From Sodaliphilus sp050873765 (GTDB taxonomy: Bacteria > Bacteroidota > Bacteroidia > Bacteroidales > Muribaculaceae): 18,322 nt of DNA. The position numbers and the translations under genes are program-made. Location of the stretch: positions 1 through 18,322 of the forward strand of contig JBNMJK010000049.1 in assembly GCA_050873765.1 (NCBI GenBank), read 5' to 3'. Below the pieces are notes generated by a model. It searched no databases. It had not been told where the DNA came from and saw only the letters and a list, made by a program, of their open reading frames with translations. This document shows positions 8,498 to 15,877 of this stretch, one piece after another. Each line of letters opens with the position of its first letter. Position 1 is the first letter of the stretch.

Positions 8498-8531
8498 CGG
8501 GATGACCAATTAAAATGGCCATCCCGTTTTA
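8498..8531. terminator. Bidirectional terminator between convergent operons
   Basis: CGGGATGACCA (8498-8508) pairs with TGGCCATCCCG (8516-8526) with one mismatch, a 7-nt loop, TTTT on the plus-strand side and five A residues (T on the minus strand) on the other side. It can stop both the plus-strand regulator transcript and the minus-strand glycogen transcript, which converge here. Confidence 0.8.
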
Positions 8532-8569
8532 TTATGGATTGGAATTTGCTTGCTGCCGAGCAGATTAGG

Positions 8570-11125
8570 TTAAATCCACTTCATATAAGCGAAGTCTTGG
8601 CGATGTGGCAGCTTGTCGTTCCATGGGTAGATGCGGAAACCGAAACGGAACACGCCAGAATCTTTAGTCTTGTGCTTCATGTGGTAAGTGAGAATGTTGC
8701 CATCTTCAGCCACAATATCGAATGGAATTGTGCAATGGAATTTCTGCTCACCATCTTCTTCACGATAAACCACAAGCTCAATGCCTAAATCCCTTCCTAA
8801 TCCAGCAGTGTCGAGCTTAATGGTGGCTTCGATTGGCTCGCCATCATTGGTGGAATTCTTCAATGAGTCGCTGAGCTGAACATCTACCTCATGCACGCTA
8901 TCCCATTTGTCCACCACATTCTCTTTCCATGCCACAATTTCTTTTGCTACAGCGAAGTTGTTGGCCTTAAGCGACTTGCTGCGGTTTGCCTCTTTTGTGT
9001 AGAAACGGTCGATGTAGTCACGAATCATTCGCGACATGGTGTAGTGAGGAGCGATTGTGGCAATAGAGCGTTTCACATATTGAATCCACTCTGGAGAATA
9101 GCCACGAGAGTTTTTCGCAAAATACAGCGGAATGATTTCATTCTCAAGCATTGAATAGATGGTGGCTGCATCAAGTTTGTCTTGCTGCGACTGGTCTTGA
9201 TAAGTACGCTTTGACGTGAGTGCCCAGCCAGCGCCTTCGCGATAACCCTCATACCACCAGCCATCAAGCACAGAGAAGTTGAGCACGCCGTTCATTTCAG
9301 CTTTCTCGCCCGATGTGCCAGAGGCCTCAAGTGGGCGTGTAGGTGTGTTGAGCCAAATATCCACGCCAGTGATGAGTCGTTTCGATACCTTCATATCGTA
9401 ATTCTCAAGGAAGATAATCTTACCCAGGAACTGTGGCATTTTTGATATCTCCACAATTCTGCGAATCAAGTCCTTGCCTGCGCCATCAGCTGGGTGAGCT
9501 TTTCCTGCATAGATAAACTGGACAGGGAATTGGGGATTGTTGACAATCTTTTCAAGGCGGTCGAGATCGGTGAACAAAAGATGTGCACGCTTATAAGTGG
9601 CGAATCGACGGGCAAAGCCAATCAAAAGTGCATTTGGGTTGATTTTGTCAACGATTGACATAATGCGTGTGGGGTCGCCCTGATTCTTCAGCCATGACTC
9701 GCTGAAGTCACGTTTCACAAAATTGATGAATTTGTTCTTTAAGCGAAGTCGCATATTCCACACCTCTTCATCTGGTGTTTTGAGAATGGGAGCCCATGTT
9801 TTCTCATCTTCCTGGTGCTCTATAAAGTCGCTTCCAAATTCATTGCTATAGAATTCCTTCCACTCCGAGGCGGCCCATGTGGGCATGTGGACACCATTAG
9901 TCACATATCCCACATGCGATTCCTCAGGGGCGTAGCCTTTCCACACTCCCTGGAACATTTTTTTCGATACCTGACCATGAAGCCAGCTCACGCCATTGGC
10001 CTCTTGACAAGTGTTCAGGGCAAACACGCTCATGGAGAAGCGCTCTTGGCTGTCGGGGTTTTCACGGCCCATGTTCATCAGGTCGGCCCATGAAATGCCA
10101 AGTTTGGCAGGATATTCACCCATATATTTTCCAAATAAGCCTTCGTCGAAGTAGTCGTGGCCTGCAGGCACTGGTGTGTGCACGGTGTAGAGTGCAGATG
10201 CTCTAACCACTTCAAGAGCTTCGTTAAAGCTCAAGCCGTCTTCCTGCACATAGTCAACGAGTCGCTGAAGATTTAATAAAGCGGCATGTCCTTCATTGCA
10301 GTGGTAAAGATCGTTCTTGATGCCAAGTTTCTTTAGCATCAACACACCGCCGATGCCAAGCAAATACTCTTGCTTAATGCGGTTTTCCCAGTCGCCACCG
10401 TAAAGTTGATGCGTGATTGGACGGTCCCACTCACTGTTCAGGTCGTTGTCGGTGTCAAGCAAATAGAGCTTCATACGGCCCACATTGGCTCGCCAAATAT
10501 TGGCATAGATATTTCTGCCAGGGTAAGGAACCTCTAAAATCATTTGCTTGCCATTCTCGTCAATCACTGGCTCAATGGGAAGCTGGTTGAAGTTTTGCGC
10601 CTCATAGTTGGCAATCTGTTGGCCGTCGATCGACAGTGTTTGTGTGAAGTAGCCATAACGGTAAAGAAAACCTACAGCAGTCATGTTTACACATCTGTCG
10701 GAAGCTTCTTTAATGTAGTCGCCAGCCAAAATGCCCAGACCACCTGAATAAATCTTAAGCGCGCTGCATAAGCCATATTCCATGCTGAAATACGATACCG
10801 ATGGAAGATCGGTGCGCATGGGCACAGCCATATACTTTTTGAAATTGTCATACACACTGTCGATGCGTGCAAGCATCACTTTGTCGTTGACAATTTCATC
10901 GAATCGCTCCGACGACATTTTTTGAAGCATCAAAACTGGGTTTTCACCAGTAGAGCGCCATAAATCACGATCTAAGTCATGGAACAGCGTTTTCCCTTCG
11001 CTATTCCAAACCCACCATAAGTTTTTGGAGAGTTCATCAAGTTTCTTCAGCTTGTCGGGAAGCTCCGACTTCACTATGATGTTTCTCCAAGTGGGTGTGT
11101 TGGTGTTGTTTACTTTAATTTTCAT
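8570..11125 (-). CDS. glgP: Alpha-glucan (glycogen/maltodextrin) phosphorylase, GT35
   Basis: This enzyme removes glucose units from alpha-1,4-glucans with phosphate to give glucose-1-phosphate. The protein is 851 aa and belongs to the alpha-glucan phosphorylase branch with an N-terminal DUF3417 domain ('LDELSKNLWWVWN' near residue 25). The active site is the block 'EASGTSGEKAEMNGVLNFS', where Lys608 is the expected pyridoxal-phosphate lysine; 'GFARRFATYKRAHLLF' and 'FIYAGKAHPADGAG' are further family landmarks. I start it at ATG 11125 (MKIKVNN). A longer in-frame reading to 11290 would overlap the end of the glycogen synthase gene and adds residues unlike the family. It lies 64 bp downstream of glycogen synthase on the same strand, which fits one operon for making and using glycogen. 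The exact substrate (glycogen or maltodextrin) cannot be told from sequence. Confidence 0.93.
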   Translation of the reverse strand: MKIKVNNTNTPTWRNIIVKSELPDKLKKLDELSKNLWWVWNSEGKTLFHDLDRDLWRSTGENPVLMLQKMSSERFDEIVNDKVMLARIDSVYDNFKKYMAVPMRTDLPSVSYFSMEYGLCSALKIYSGGLGILAGDYIKEASDRCVNMTAVGFLYRYGYFTQTLSIDGQQIANYEAQNFNQLPIEPVIDENGKQMILEVPYPGRNIYANIWRANVGRMKLYLLDTDNDLNSEWDRPITHQLYGGDWENRIKQEYLLGIGGVLMLKKLGIKNDLYHCNEGHAALLNLQRLVDYVQEDGLSFNEALEVVRASALYTVHTPVPAGHDYFDEGLFGKYMGEYPAKLGISWADLMNMGRENPDSQERFSMSVFALNTCQEANGVSWLHGQVSKKMFQGVWKGYAPEESHVGYVTNGVHMPTWAASEWKEFYSNEFGSDFIEHQEDEKTWAPILKTPDEEVWNMRLRLKNKFINFVKRDFSESWLKNQGDPTRIMSIVDKINPNALLIGFARRFATYKRAHLLFTDLDRLEKIVNNPQFPVQFIYAGKAHPADGAGKDLIRRIVEISKMPQFLGKIIFLENYDMKVSKRLITGVDIWLNTPTRPLEASGTSGEKAEMNGVLNFSVLDGWWYEGYREGAGWALTSKRTYQDQSQQDKLDAATIYSMLENEIIPLYFAKNSRGYSPEWIQYVKRSIATIAPHYTMSRMIRDYIDRFYTKEANRSKSLKANNFAVAKEIVAWKENVVDKWDSVHEVDVQLSDSLKNSTNDGEPIEATIKLDTAGLGRDLGIELVVYREEDGEQKFHCTIPFDIVAEDGNILTYHMKHKTKDSGVFRFGFRIYPWNDKLPHRQDFAYMKWI

Positions 11126-11189
11126 ATTTTGTATATGTTTTTTGTTTTTGATTCTTAAAGAATTATTATGTGATGAGCGATGACTACAG

Positions 11190-12833
11190 CTATCTCTTTT
11201 TTGCGGCATGTAAAGCTTGCTCGTAGGCAAAGTCGTAATATTTAATGAAATTGCTCCACTGTGCCAATTTTGCAGTTTTTTGAGCAGCACGGCTCATTTT
11301 GTTCCATTCGGCAGGCTTTAGCTCATAAATATTTATAATTTCCTGCGCAACAGCCATTACGGCTTGGCTATAGTTGGAGTCGGTTCTGTGCACCACGCCC
11401 ACTCCCGATGATTTAGCATCGGTCCCCTGAGTTTTCTCCACCCACTGGCCAAATCCAGCCAAGTCGGTAGTGACGGTAGGCACGGCGAAAGCCACGCTTT
11501 CGAGCGGAGTGTAGCCCCAGGGTTCATAATAGGAGGGGAAAATTGTCAGGTCGAACCCAATGAGCAAGTCGTAGTAGCACATATTGAATATGCCATCATT
11601 GCCATTGAGATATGATGGAACATAAATCACTTTCACTTTGTCGGTAGCATCATTACGCAAGCCTAAATAATTGAGTTTGCAGTAGATGCTGTCGGAGTCG
11701 AAATTGTGAATGCTGTGGGTGATTATAGGATCGAACAACTTTGTTTGACATTTTCCTTCCTCTATGGCTTCTTTAAGATCGGCCCTTGGCGCATCGGTCC
11801 ACCCTGGCACGGTGATGAATGCTATGATTTTCCGTTTCGATTGTTCTTTCTTGTTGTGTTCATAGCGAATCACGTTGAGCGCATCAATTCCCATGTCAAG
11901 TCCCTTGTTGCGGAATTCACACCGGCCCGATGTGGCAAGTAGGAAAGTGCCGTCGTCGTACCTCTCCCCCGTCAGTGCTGATGCCACTTGTAGCAGTTTT
12001 CTGCGCGCTGCCATTCGGGCTGCTGTGTATTTTACACCTTTTGGCACGAAGTTGAATTCAAATCCGTTTGGCGTGACAATAGGCTTGCGCTCAAGTAGCT
12101 GTTCACACTCTTTGGCGGTAACATCGCTTACAGTGGTAAACGCATCGGCATTTTGAGCGGCGGCCTTCTCAAGCGAATGTTTTGATTCCATATTGAGTTC
12201 TTTTGCCATTTGGTCGCCATGATAGCCACTCATGTAGTCGTATAATGGCTTTCCGTTGCCACATATGCTTCTGCCAATACTTGTGGCATGCGTTGTGAAC
12301 ACTGTGGTCACTTCTGGAAGATGCTTTTTAATGTATAATAGACCCATGCCGGTGGTCCACTCATCGAAATGAGCAATGATGTTTTTACCGTTGCCTTTCA
12401 GATGCTTTACCAAACTTTCAATCACTAAGGCAGAGCTATAGCCAAAGGCGCAGGCCTCGTCGTAGTCGCCATAAGCATGCAGTGAGTCCACTTGGTAGTA
12501 TTCCCACATCTTCGCATATAGCTCATTTTTAAATTGGTAAAGCGAATTGAAATTCACGAGAATGGCAATAGGTTTGCCCGGAACATTCCATCTGCCCACT
12601 CTCACTGACACGCCCTTGGGAAGGCGCACAGTATTTCTCCATTCAGCAAGCAGTGCCTTTGACTCCGTGAAAAAAGGTGACTCGTTGTTGGCTGTCCAAA
12701 TGTCAGGACCTATAAATATCACTTTGTCTTTATGCTGCTGTTGGAGTGTTTTTGCTTTAGTTGTAAGCACAGCGTAGATGCCCCCTACTTTATTGCAAAC
12801 TTCCCAACTCGTTTCAAATAATAGGTCGAACAT
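11190..12833 (-). CDS. Eukaryote-like glycogen synthase, GT3 family
   Basis: This 547-aa enzyme adds glucose from a nucleotide sugar to growing glycogen. The start 'ETSWEVCNKVGGIYAVLTTKA' is the hallmark of the animal/fungal GT3 glycogen synthases and differs from the 'KTGGLADV' start of ordinary bacterial GT5 GlgA. The acid pair of the GT3 active site is present as E-x7-E in 'YEPWGYTPLES' (Glu437 and Glu445). GT3 enzymes usually use UDP-glucose, so the donor here is inferred to be UDP-glucose. The C-terminal segment that carries the arginine cluster for glucose-6-phosphate control in yeast and animals reads 'WNKMSRAAQKTAKLAQWSNF' here, with most of the arginines missing. It is the first gene of the glycogen operon, followed by the phosphorylase gene. 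Bacteroidetes are known to carry GT3 synthases, so recent transfer is not implied. Confidence 0.93.
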   Translation of the reverse strand: MFDLLFETSWEVCNKVGGIYAVLTTKAKTLQQQHKDKVIFIGPDIWTANNESPFFTESKALLAEWRNTVRLPKGVSVRVGRWNVPGKPIAILVNFNSLYQFKNELYAKMWEYYQVDSLHAYGDYDEACAFGYSSALVIESLVKHLKGNGKNIIAHFDEWTTGMGLLYIKKHLPEVTTVFTTHATSIGRSICGNGKPLYDYMSGYHGDQMAKELNMESKHSLEKAAAQNADAFTTVSDVTAKECEQLLERKPIVTPNGFEFNFVPKGVKYTAARMAARRKLLQVASALTGERYDDGTFLLATSGRCEFRNKGLDMGIDALNVIRYEHNKKEQSKRKIIAFITVPGWTDAPRADLKEAIEEGKCQTKLFDPIITHSIHNFDSDSIYCKLNYLGLRNDATDKVKVIYVPSYLNGNDGIFNMCYYDLLIGFDLTIFPSYYEPWGYTPLESVAFAVPTVTTDLAGFGQWVEKTQGTDAKSSGVGVVHRTDSNYSQAVMAVAQEIINIYELKPAEWNKMSRAAQKTAKLAQWSNFIKYYDFAYEQALHAAKKR

Positions 12834-13000
12834 TTAAATGATTGATATTATTCTTTATAATTGAAATATATGCAAAGATAGTAAAAAAAAACATATTAGC
12901 ATCTTAAATTGTGTTTTGCTCAAATAATTATGGTGCAAACATTTGATGAATCACTCGTTATTTAGAAAAATATTCTGTAAATACGCTTGATTGGTATATA
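12834..13000. other. Intergenic region between glycogen operon and dnaK terminator
   Basis: This A/T-rich stretch has no supported gene. It contains one candidate promoter for the glycogen operon (12873-12880, minus strand) and an A run at 12883-12891. I see no riboswitch-like fold or repeats. Confidence 0.6.
12873..12880 (-). promoter_or_regulatory. Bacteroidales -7 box for the glycogen operon
   Basis: On the minus strand this reads TATCTTTG, an exact TAnnTTTG match, 40 bp upstream of the glycogen synthase ATG. The expected start is near 12866. No good -33 TTTG is seen at standard spacing; the upstream DNA is a T run on the coding strand. Confidence 0.5.
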
Positions 13001-13040
13001 AAAAATCCCAACACCGCTTGCGCGGGTTGGGATTTTATTA
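13001..13040 (-). terminator. Rho-independent terminator of dnaK
   Basis: AAAATCCCAAC (13002-13012) pairs with GTTGGGATTTT (13026-13036), and the inner CCGC and GCGG continue the stem around a TTGC loop with one bulged A. On the minus strand the hairpin is followed by a T-rich tail (TTTTTTATATA). It sits 23 bp after the dnaK stop codon. The plus-strand side also has T's, but no plus-strand gene ends here. Confidence 0.88.
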
Positions 13041-13058
13041 TTTTATGATACAATTGGT

Positions 13059-14984
13059 TTATACCTCTTCAAAAGGAACGTCTTGTGCGTTGCCATCTTG
13101 TGAATTGTCGTTCTGACCACCACCTTGCTGACCGCCTTGGAATCCTTGGCCACCTTGCTGGTTAGCTCCAGGTTGAGCGCCACCTTGCTGGCCGTAGATA
13201 TCTTGAGAAGCAGCTTGGAATTTCTGGTTGAGCTCATTCATGGCAGCATCGATAGCTGCTACGTCTTGGCTCTTGTGAGCTTCTTTCAACTTATTGAGTG
13301 CGCTTTCAATTTCGCTCTTCTTGTCGGCTGGAATCTTGTCGCCCACTTCTTTCAGGCTCTTTTCAATTTGGAAAATCATGCTGTCGGCTTGGTTGATCTT
13401 GTCGATGCGCTCCTTTTCCTTCTTGTCGGCCTCTGCATTAGCCTCAGCTTCGTCCTTCATACGCTTGATCTCTTCTTCGCTCAAGCCGCTTGAAGCCTCG
13501 ATTCTGATACTCTGCTCCTTGTTGGTGGCCTTATCGATAGCCTTGACGTTCATGATACCGTTGGCATCAACTTCAAACGACACTTCAATCTGTGGTACAC
13601 CACGTGGAGCTGGAGTGATACCATCGAGATGGAACTTACCAAGGGTCTTACAGTCTTTTGCCATTGGACGCTCACCTTGAAGTACGTGAATTTCCACTGA
13701 TGGCTGGTTATCTACAGCGGTAGAGAACACCTGGCTCTTACGAGTAGGTATTGTGGTGTTGGCATCAATAAGCTTAGTCATCACGCCACCGAGAGTTTCA
13801 ATACCCACGCTCAATGGCACCACGTCGAGAAGAAGTACGTCCTTCACTTCGCCAGTTACAACGCCACCTTGGATAGCAGCACCAACTGCAACAACTTCAT
13901 CGGGGTTCACACCCTTAGATGGTTCTTTACCGAAGAATTTCTTCACGATTTCCTGAACGGCAGGAATACGGGTTGAACCACCCACAAGAATCACTTCGTT
14001 GATATCGCTTGTAGAAAGACCTGCATCTTCAAGAGCCTTGCGGCATGGAGCGATAGTCTTCTGGATAAGGTCATCGCAAAGTTGTTCGAATTTTGCACGA
14101 GTCAAAGTCTTAACAAGGTGTTTAGGCACACCGTTCACTGGCATAATGTAAGGAAGATTGATTTCAGTGCTCATAGAGCTTGAAAGTTCAATCTTAGCTT
14201 TTTCAGCAGCCTCTTTCAAGCGCTGCAAAGCCATTGGGTCTTTGCGGAGATCCACGCCCTCATCGTTAATGAACTCTTGGGCAAGCCAGTCGATGATACG
14301 TTGGTCGAAGTCATCACCACCAAGGTGGGTATCACCGTTGGTTGACTTCACTTCCACTACGCCATCGCCCATGTTAAGGATTGAAATATCGAATGTGCCA
14401 CCACCGAGGTCAAACACTGCAATGTTCTTGTCGTCGGTGCCTTTGTCGAGCCCATAAGCCAAGGCTGCAGCGGTAGGCTCATTTACGATACGCTCCACTT
14501 TCAAGCCAGCGATTTCACCAGCTTCCTTAGTGGCTTTACGCTGAGAGTCGTCGAAGTATGCTGGCACGGTAATTACTGCACGATCCACAGTCTGACCGAG
14601 ATAGTCTTCTGCGGTTTTCTTCATCTTTTGAAGAATCATTGCAGAAATTTCTTGAGGAGTGTACTGACGGCCATCAATGTCAACACGTGGCTGATTGTTG
14701 CCGTTGTCAACTACCTTGTAAGGAACACGGCTGATTTCTTGGCTCACCTTGTCCATAGTCTCACCCATAAATCTCTTAATAGAGTAGATGGTGCGGGTTG
14801 GATTTGTGATTGCTTGACGCTTTGCAGGGTCACCCACTTTGCGTTCACCACCATCAACAAATGCTACAATAGAAGGAGTGGTGTTGCGACCTTCGCTATT
14901 AGGTATTACTACCGGATTGTTACCTTCGAGTACTGCAACGCAGCTGTTAGTCGTACCGAGGTCTATACCAATGATTTTTCCCAT
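13059..14984 (-). CDS. dnaK: Chaperone DnaK (Hsp70)
   Basis: This is the main ATP-driven Hsp70 chaperone: it binds exposed hydrophobic segments of proteins in cycles of ATP hydrolysis helped by DnaJ and GrpE. At 641 aa it is full length. The ATPase domain (about 1-381) begins 'GIDLGTTNSCVAV' and holds Lys70, 'NEPTAAALAYGLDKG' (Glu170), 'DLGGGTFDIS' (191-200) and 'VGGSTRIPAVQ'. The interdomain linker 'DVLLLDVV' is at 382-389. The substrate-binding domain follows, then a helical lid and a Gly/Gln/Asn-rich tail ending 'DVPFEEV', the usual C-terminal co-chaperone-binding end. It is a single-gene unit; grpE and dnaJ are not adjacent. Upstream lies an excellent sigma-54 promoter rather than a housekeeping -7 box, which is unusual for dnaK. 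Confidence 0.98.
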   Translation of the reverse strand: MGKIIGIDLGTTNSCVAVLEGNNPVVIPNSEGRNTTPSIVAFVDGGERKVGDPAKRQAITNPTRTIYSIKRFMGETMDKVSQEISRVPYKVVDNGNNQPRVDIDGRQYTPQEISAMILQKMKKTAEDYLGQTVDRAVITVPAYFDDSQRKATKEAGEIAGLKVERIVNEPTAAALAYGLDKGTDDKNIAVFDLGGGTFDISILNMGDGVVEVKSTNGDTHLGGDDFDQRIIDWLAQEFINDEGVDLRKDPMALQRLKEAAEKAKIELSSSMSTEINLPYIMPVNGVPKHLVKTLTRAKFEQLCDDLIQKTIAPCRKALEDAGLSTSDINEVILVGGSTRIPAVQEIVKKFFGKEPSKGVNPDEVVAVGAAIQGGVVTGEVKDVLLLDVVPLSVGIETLGGVMTKLIDANTTIPTRKSQVFSTAVDNQPSVEIHVLQGERPMAKDCKTLGKFHLDGITPAPRGVPQIEVSFEVDANGIMNVKAIDKATNKEQSIRIEASSGLSEEEIKRMKDEAEANAEADKKEKERIDKINQADSMIFQIEKSLKEVGDKIPADKKSEIESALNKLKEAHKSQDVAAIDAAMNELNQKFQAASQDIYGQQGGAQPGANQQGGQGFQGGQQGGGQNDNSQDGNAQDVPFEEV

Positions 14985-15058
14985 AATTCTTTATATTTTT
15001 TTTAGTTATTAATCAAGTTTATTTTAATCGTTTGTTACGCGATTTCGATATTAGGTTA

Positions 15059-15075
15059 TGCAATTGCCGTGCCAA
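15059..15075 (-). promoter_or_regulatory. Sigma-54 (RpoN) -24/-12 promoter for dnaK
   Basis: On the minus strand the sequence is TTGGCACG-GCAA-TTGCA. This fits the sigma-54 consensus TTGGCACG-N4-TTGCW at every defined position, with the invariant GG and GC exactly 10 bp apart. It faces dnaK; transcription would start about 12 bp after the GC, near 15048, and give a leader of about 64 nt. No minus-strand TAnnTTTG box exists anywhere in this intergenic region, which makes this the best promoter candidate for dnaK. Sigma-54 promoters need an ATP-driven activator. Confidence 0.75.
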
Positions 15076-15093
15076 ATGCCGATTGCAGGAAAA

Positions 15094-15125
15094 CTGACAA
15101 TCATACTGACACAATGTCGGGACAG
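15094..15125. promoter_or_regulatory. Cluster of TGACA/TGTCA half-sites, probable activator or operator site
   Basis: On the plus strand CTGACA occurs at 15094-15099 and again at 15106-15111 (12 bp apart, about one helical turn). It is followed by the dyad TGTC-GG-GACA at 15115-15124; TGACA and TGTCG also form an inverted pair around CAA. The cluster lies 21-52 bp upstream of the -24 GG of the dnaK sigma-54 promoter. An additional TGTCAG is at 15199-15204, about 125 bp upstream of that promoter. This resembles a binding site for a dimeric regulator; the protein is unknown. Confidence 0.5.
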
Positions 15126-15234
15126 CTGGGTTGCATATATGCTTTAGTTCTTTTGGGTTTGCCATTTTTGCCACATTTCGATTTTTGGCTTATGGTCATG
15201 TCAGATTTTGTGCTTTAGAAGAAAATAGTTGGTC

Positions 15235-15279
15235 AGAAAATCTATAATGTTTATAATATATATAATGTGTAGATTTTCT
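15235..15279. repeat. 10-bp perfect inverted repeat upstream of the epimerase promoter
   Basis: AGAAAATCTA (15235-15244) and TAGATTTTCT (15270-15279) are perfect inverted copies separated by 25 bp of almost pure A/T that includes TATAATGT twice. The right arm ends about 33 bp before the -7 box of the methylmalonyl-CoA operon, so it could be an operator for a dimer or looping protein. A terminator role is less likely because of the large loop. Confidence 0.45.
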
Positions 15280-15312
15280 TTTAAATTCTTACCTCGTTTC
15301 AATAATTTATAG

Positions 15313-15320
15313 TAATTTTG
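15313..15320 (+). promoter_or_regulatory. Bacteroidales -7 box for the methylmalonyl-CoA operon
   Basis: TAATTTTG, followed by TGG, matches TAnnTTTG exactly and is nearly identical to the box at 4500-4507. Transcription would start near 15327 and leave a leader of about 95 nt before the epimerase ATG. A clear -33 TTTG is not visible. Confidence 0.55.
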
Positions 15321-15421
15321 TGGTTAACAATATGCATTATATGACGAGCGTATTGCTTAGCATGCAGATAATTAAAAACTATTTAAATATTCAATAACTA
15401 ATTTTTAAAAAATCAAAAATT

Positions 15422-15841
15422 ATGCAGATTTCACACATTGAACACGTGGGTATCGCTGTTACTTCTCTTGAACAGGCAATCCCATTTTATGAAAGATTGT
15501 TGAACACTAAGTGCTACAAAATTGAAGAAGTGGAAGACCAACACGTTCGCACGGGTTTCCTTAAGATTGGTGAAGTGAAAATTGAACTTCTTGAAGCTAC
15601 AAGCGACGAAAGCGCAATTGCAAAGTATATTGCAAAAAATGGTGGCCGTGGCGGCATTCAGCACATTGCATTTGCTGTTGAAGATGGCCTTCAGAAGGCT
15701 CTTGACGAAGTTCAGGCTAATGGCGACCGCGTGATTGATGCCGCTCCACGTGGTGGCGCAGACGGCCTTCAAATCGCATTCCTCCACCCAAAGAGCACTT
15801 GTGGTGCTCTGGTTGAGCTTTGCGAAAACCCCAATAAATAA
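15422..15841 (+). CDS. mce: Methylmalonyl-CoA epimerase
   Basis: This enzyme interconverts (R)- and (S)-methylmalonyl-CoA, the step between methylmalonyl-CoA mutase and the decarboxylase in the succinate-to-propionate route. The protein is 139 aa, made of two glyoxalase/VOC halves. Metal-binding positions expected in the family are His8 ('IEHVGIAV'), Glu55 ('VKIELLE', where some family members have Gln), His81 ('GIQHIAFAVED') and Glu132 ('ALVELCE'). 'GGRGGIQHIAF' and 'PRGGADG' are also characteristic. The gene follows its promoter and a leader ending in an A-rich stretch typical of Bacteroidales, and it is 36 bp upstream of the decarboxylase subunit gene, so all are probably co-transcribed. 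Confidence 0.94.
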   Translation: MQISHIEHVGIAVTSLEQAIPFYERLLNTKCYKIEEVEDQHVRTGFLKIGEVKIELLEATSDESAIAKYIAKNGGRGGIQHIAFAVEDGLQKALDEVQANGDRVIDAAPRGGADGLQIAFLHPKSTCGALVELCENPNK

Positions 15842-15877
15842 TTTTTTCAGTAAAATACACACATATCATTATTAAAT

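Larger units (their letters stand above)
14985..15421. other. Divergent control region between dnaK and the methylmalonyl-CoA operon
   Basis: No gene is supported in these 437 bp. From left to right it holds the dnaK leader, a sigma-54 promoter on the minus strand (15059-15075), a cluster of TGACA/TGTCA half-sites (15094-15125, one more at 15199-15204), a 10-bp palindrome GCATATATGC (15133-15142), a long inverted repeat (15235-15279), and the plus-strand -7 box (15313-15320) followed by an A/T-rich leader of about 95 nt for the epimerase gene. The length and density of dyads suggest a shared regulatory region. Confidence 0.6.

Noticed and set aside
8489..8788. 99-aa plus-strand frame after the LuxR gene
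   Set aside because: It begins inside the start of the terminator hairpin region and runs antisense to the 3' end of the phosphorylase gene; it has no recognisable protein features.
11126..11290. Longer N-terminus for the phosphorylase, reaching to 11290
   Set aside because: It would overlap the end of the glycogen synthase gene by about 100 bp, and the extra 55 residues do not look like the DUF3417 start; ATG 11125 gives the normal family start.
13059..13200. Repetitive Gly/Gln sequence at the dnaK 3' end as a DNA repeat element
   Set aside because: It encodes the normal Gly/Gln-rich disordered tail of DnaK and is explained by the protein sequence.
14562..14580. TGGCACGGTAATTACTGCA inside dnaK as a second sigma-54 promoter
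   Set aside because: It has the -24 half but the -12 half is not TTGC at the required spacing, and it lies within a conserved coding sequence.
13125..15005. Several plus-strand frames of 67-128 codons opposite dnaK
   Set aside because: They are antisense shadows of a highly expressed, codon-biased gene; their translations are low-complexity and match no family.
15133..15142. GCATATATGC palindrome as an operator
   Set aside because: It is a perfect 10-bp palindrome but short and in A/T-rich DNA; I mention it in the control region but do not claim it as a site.
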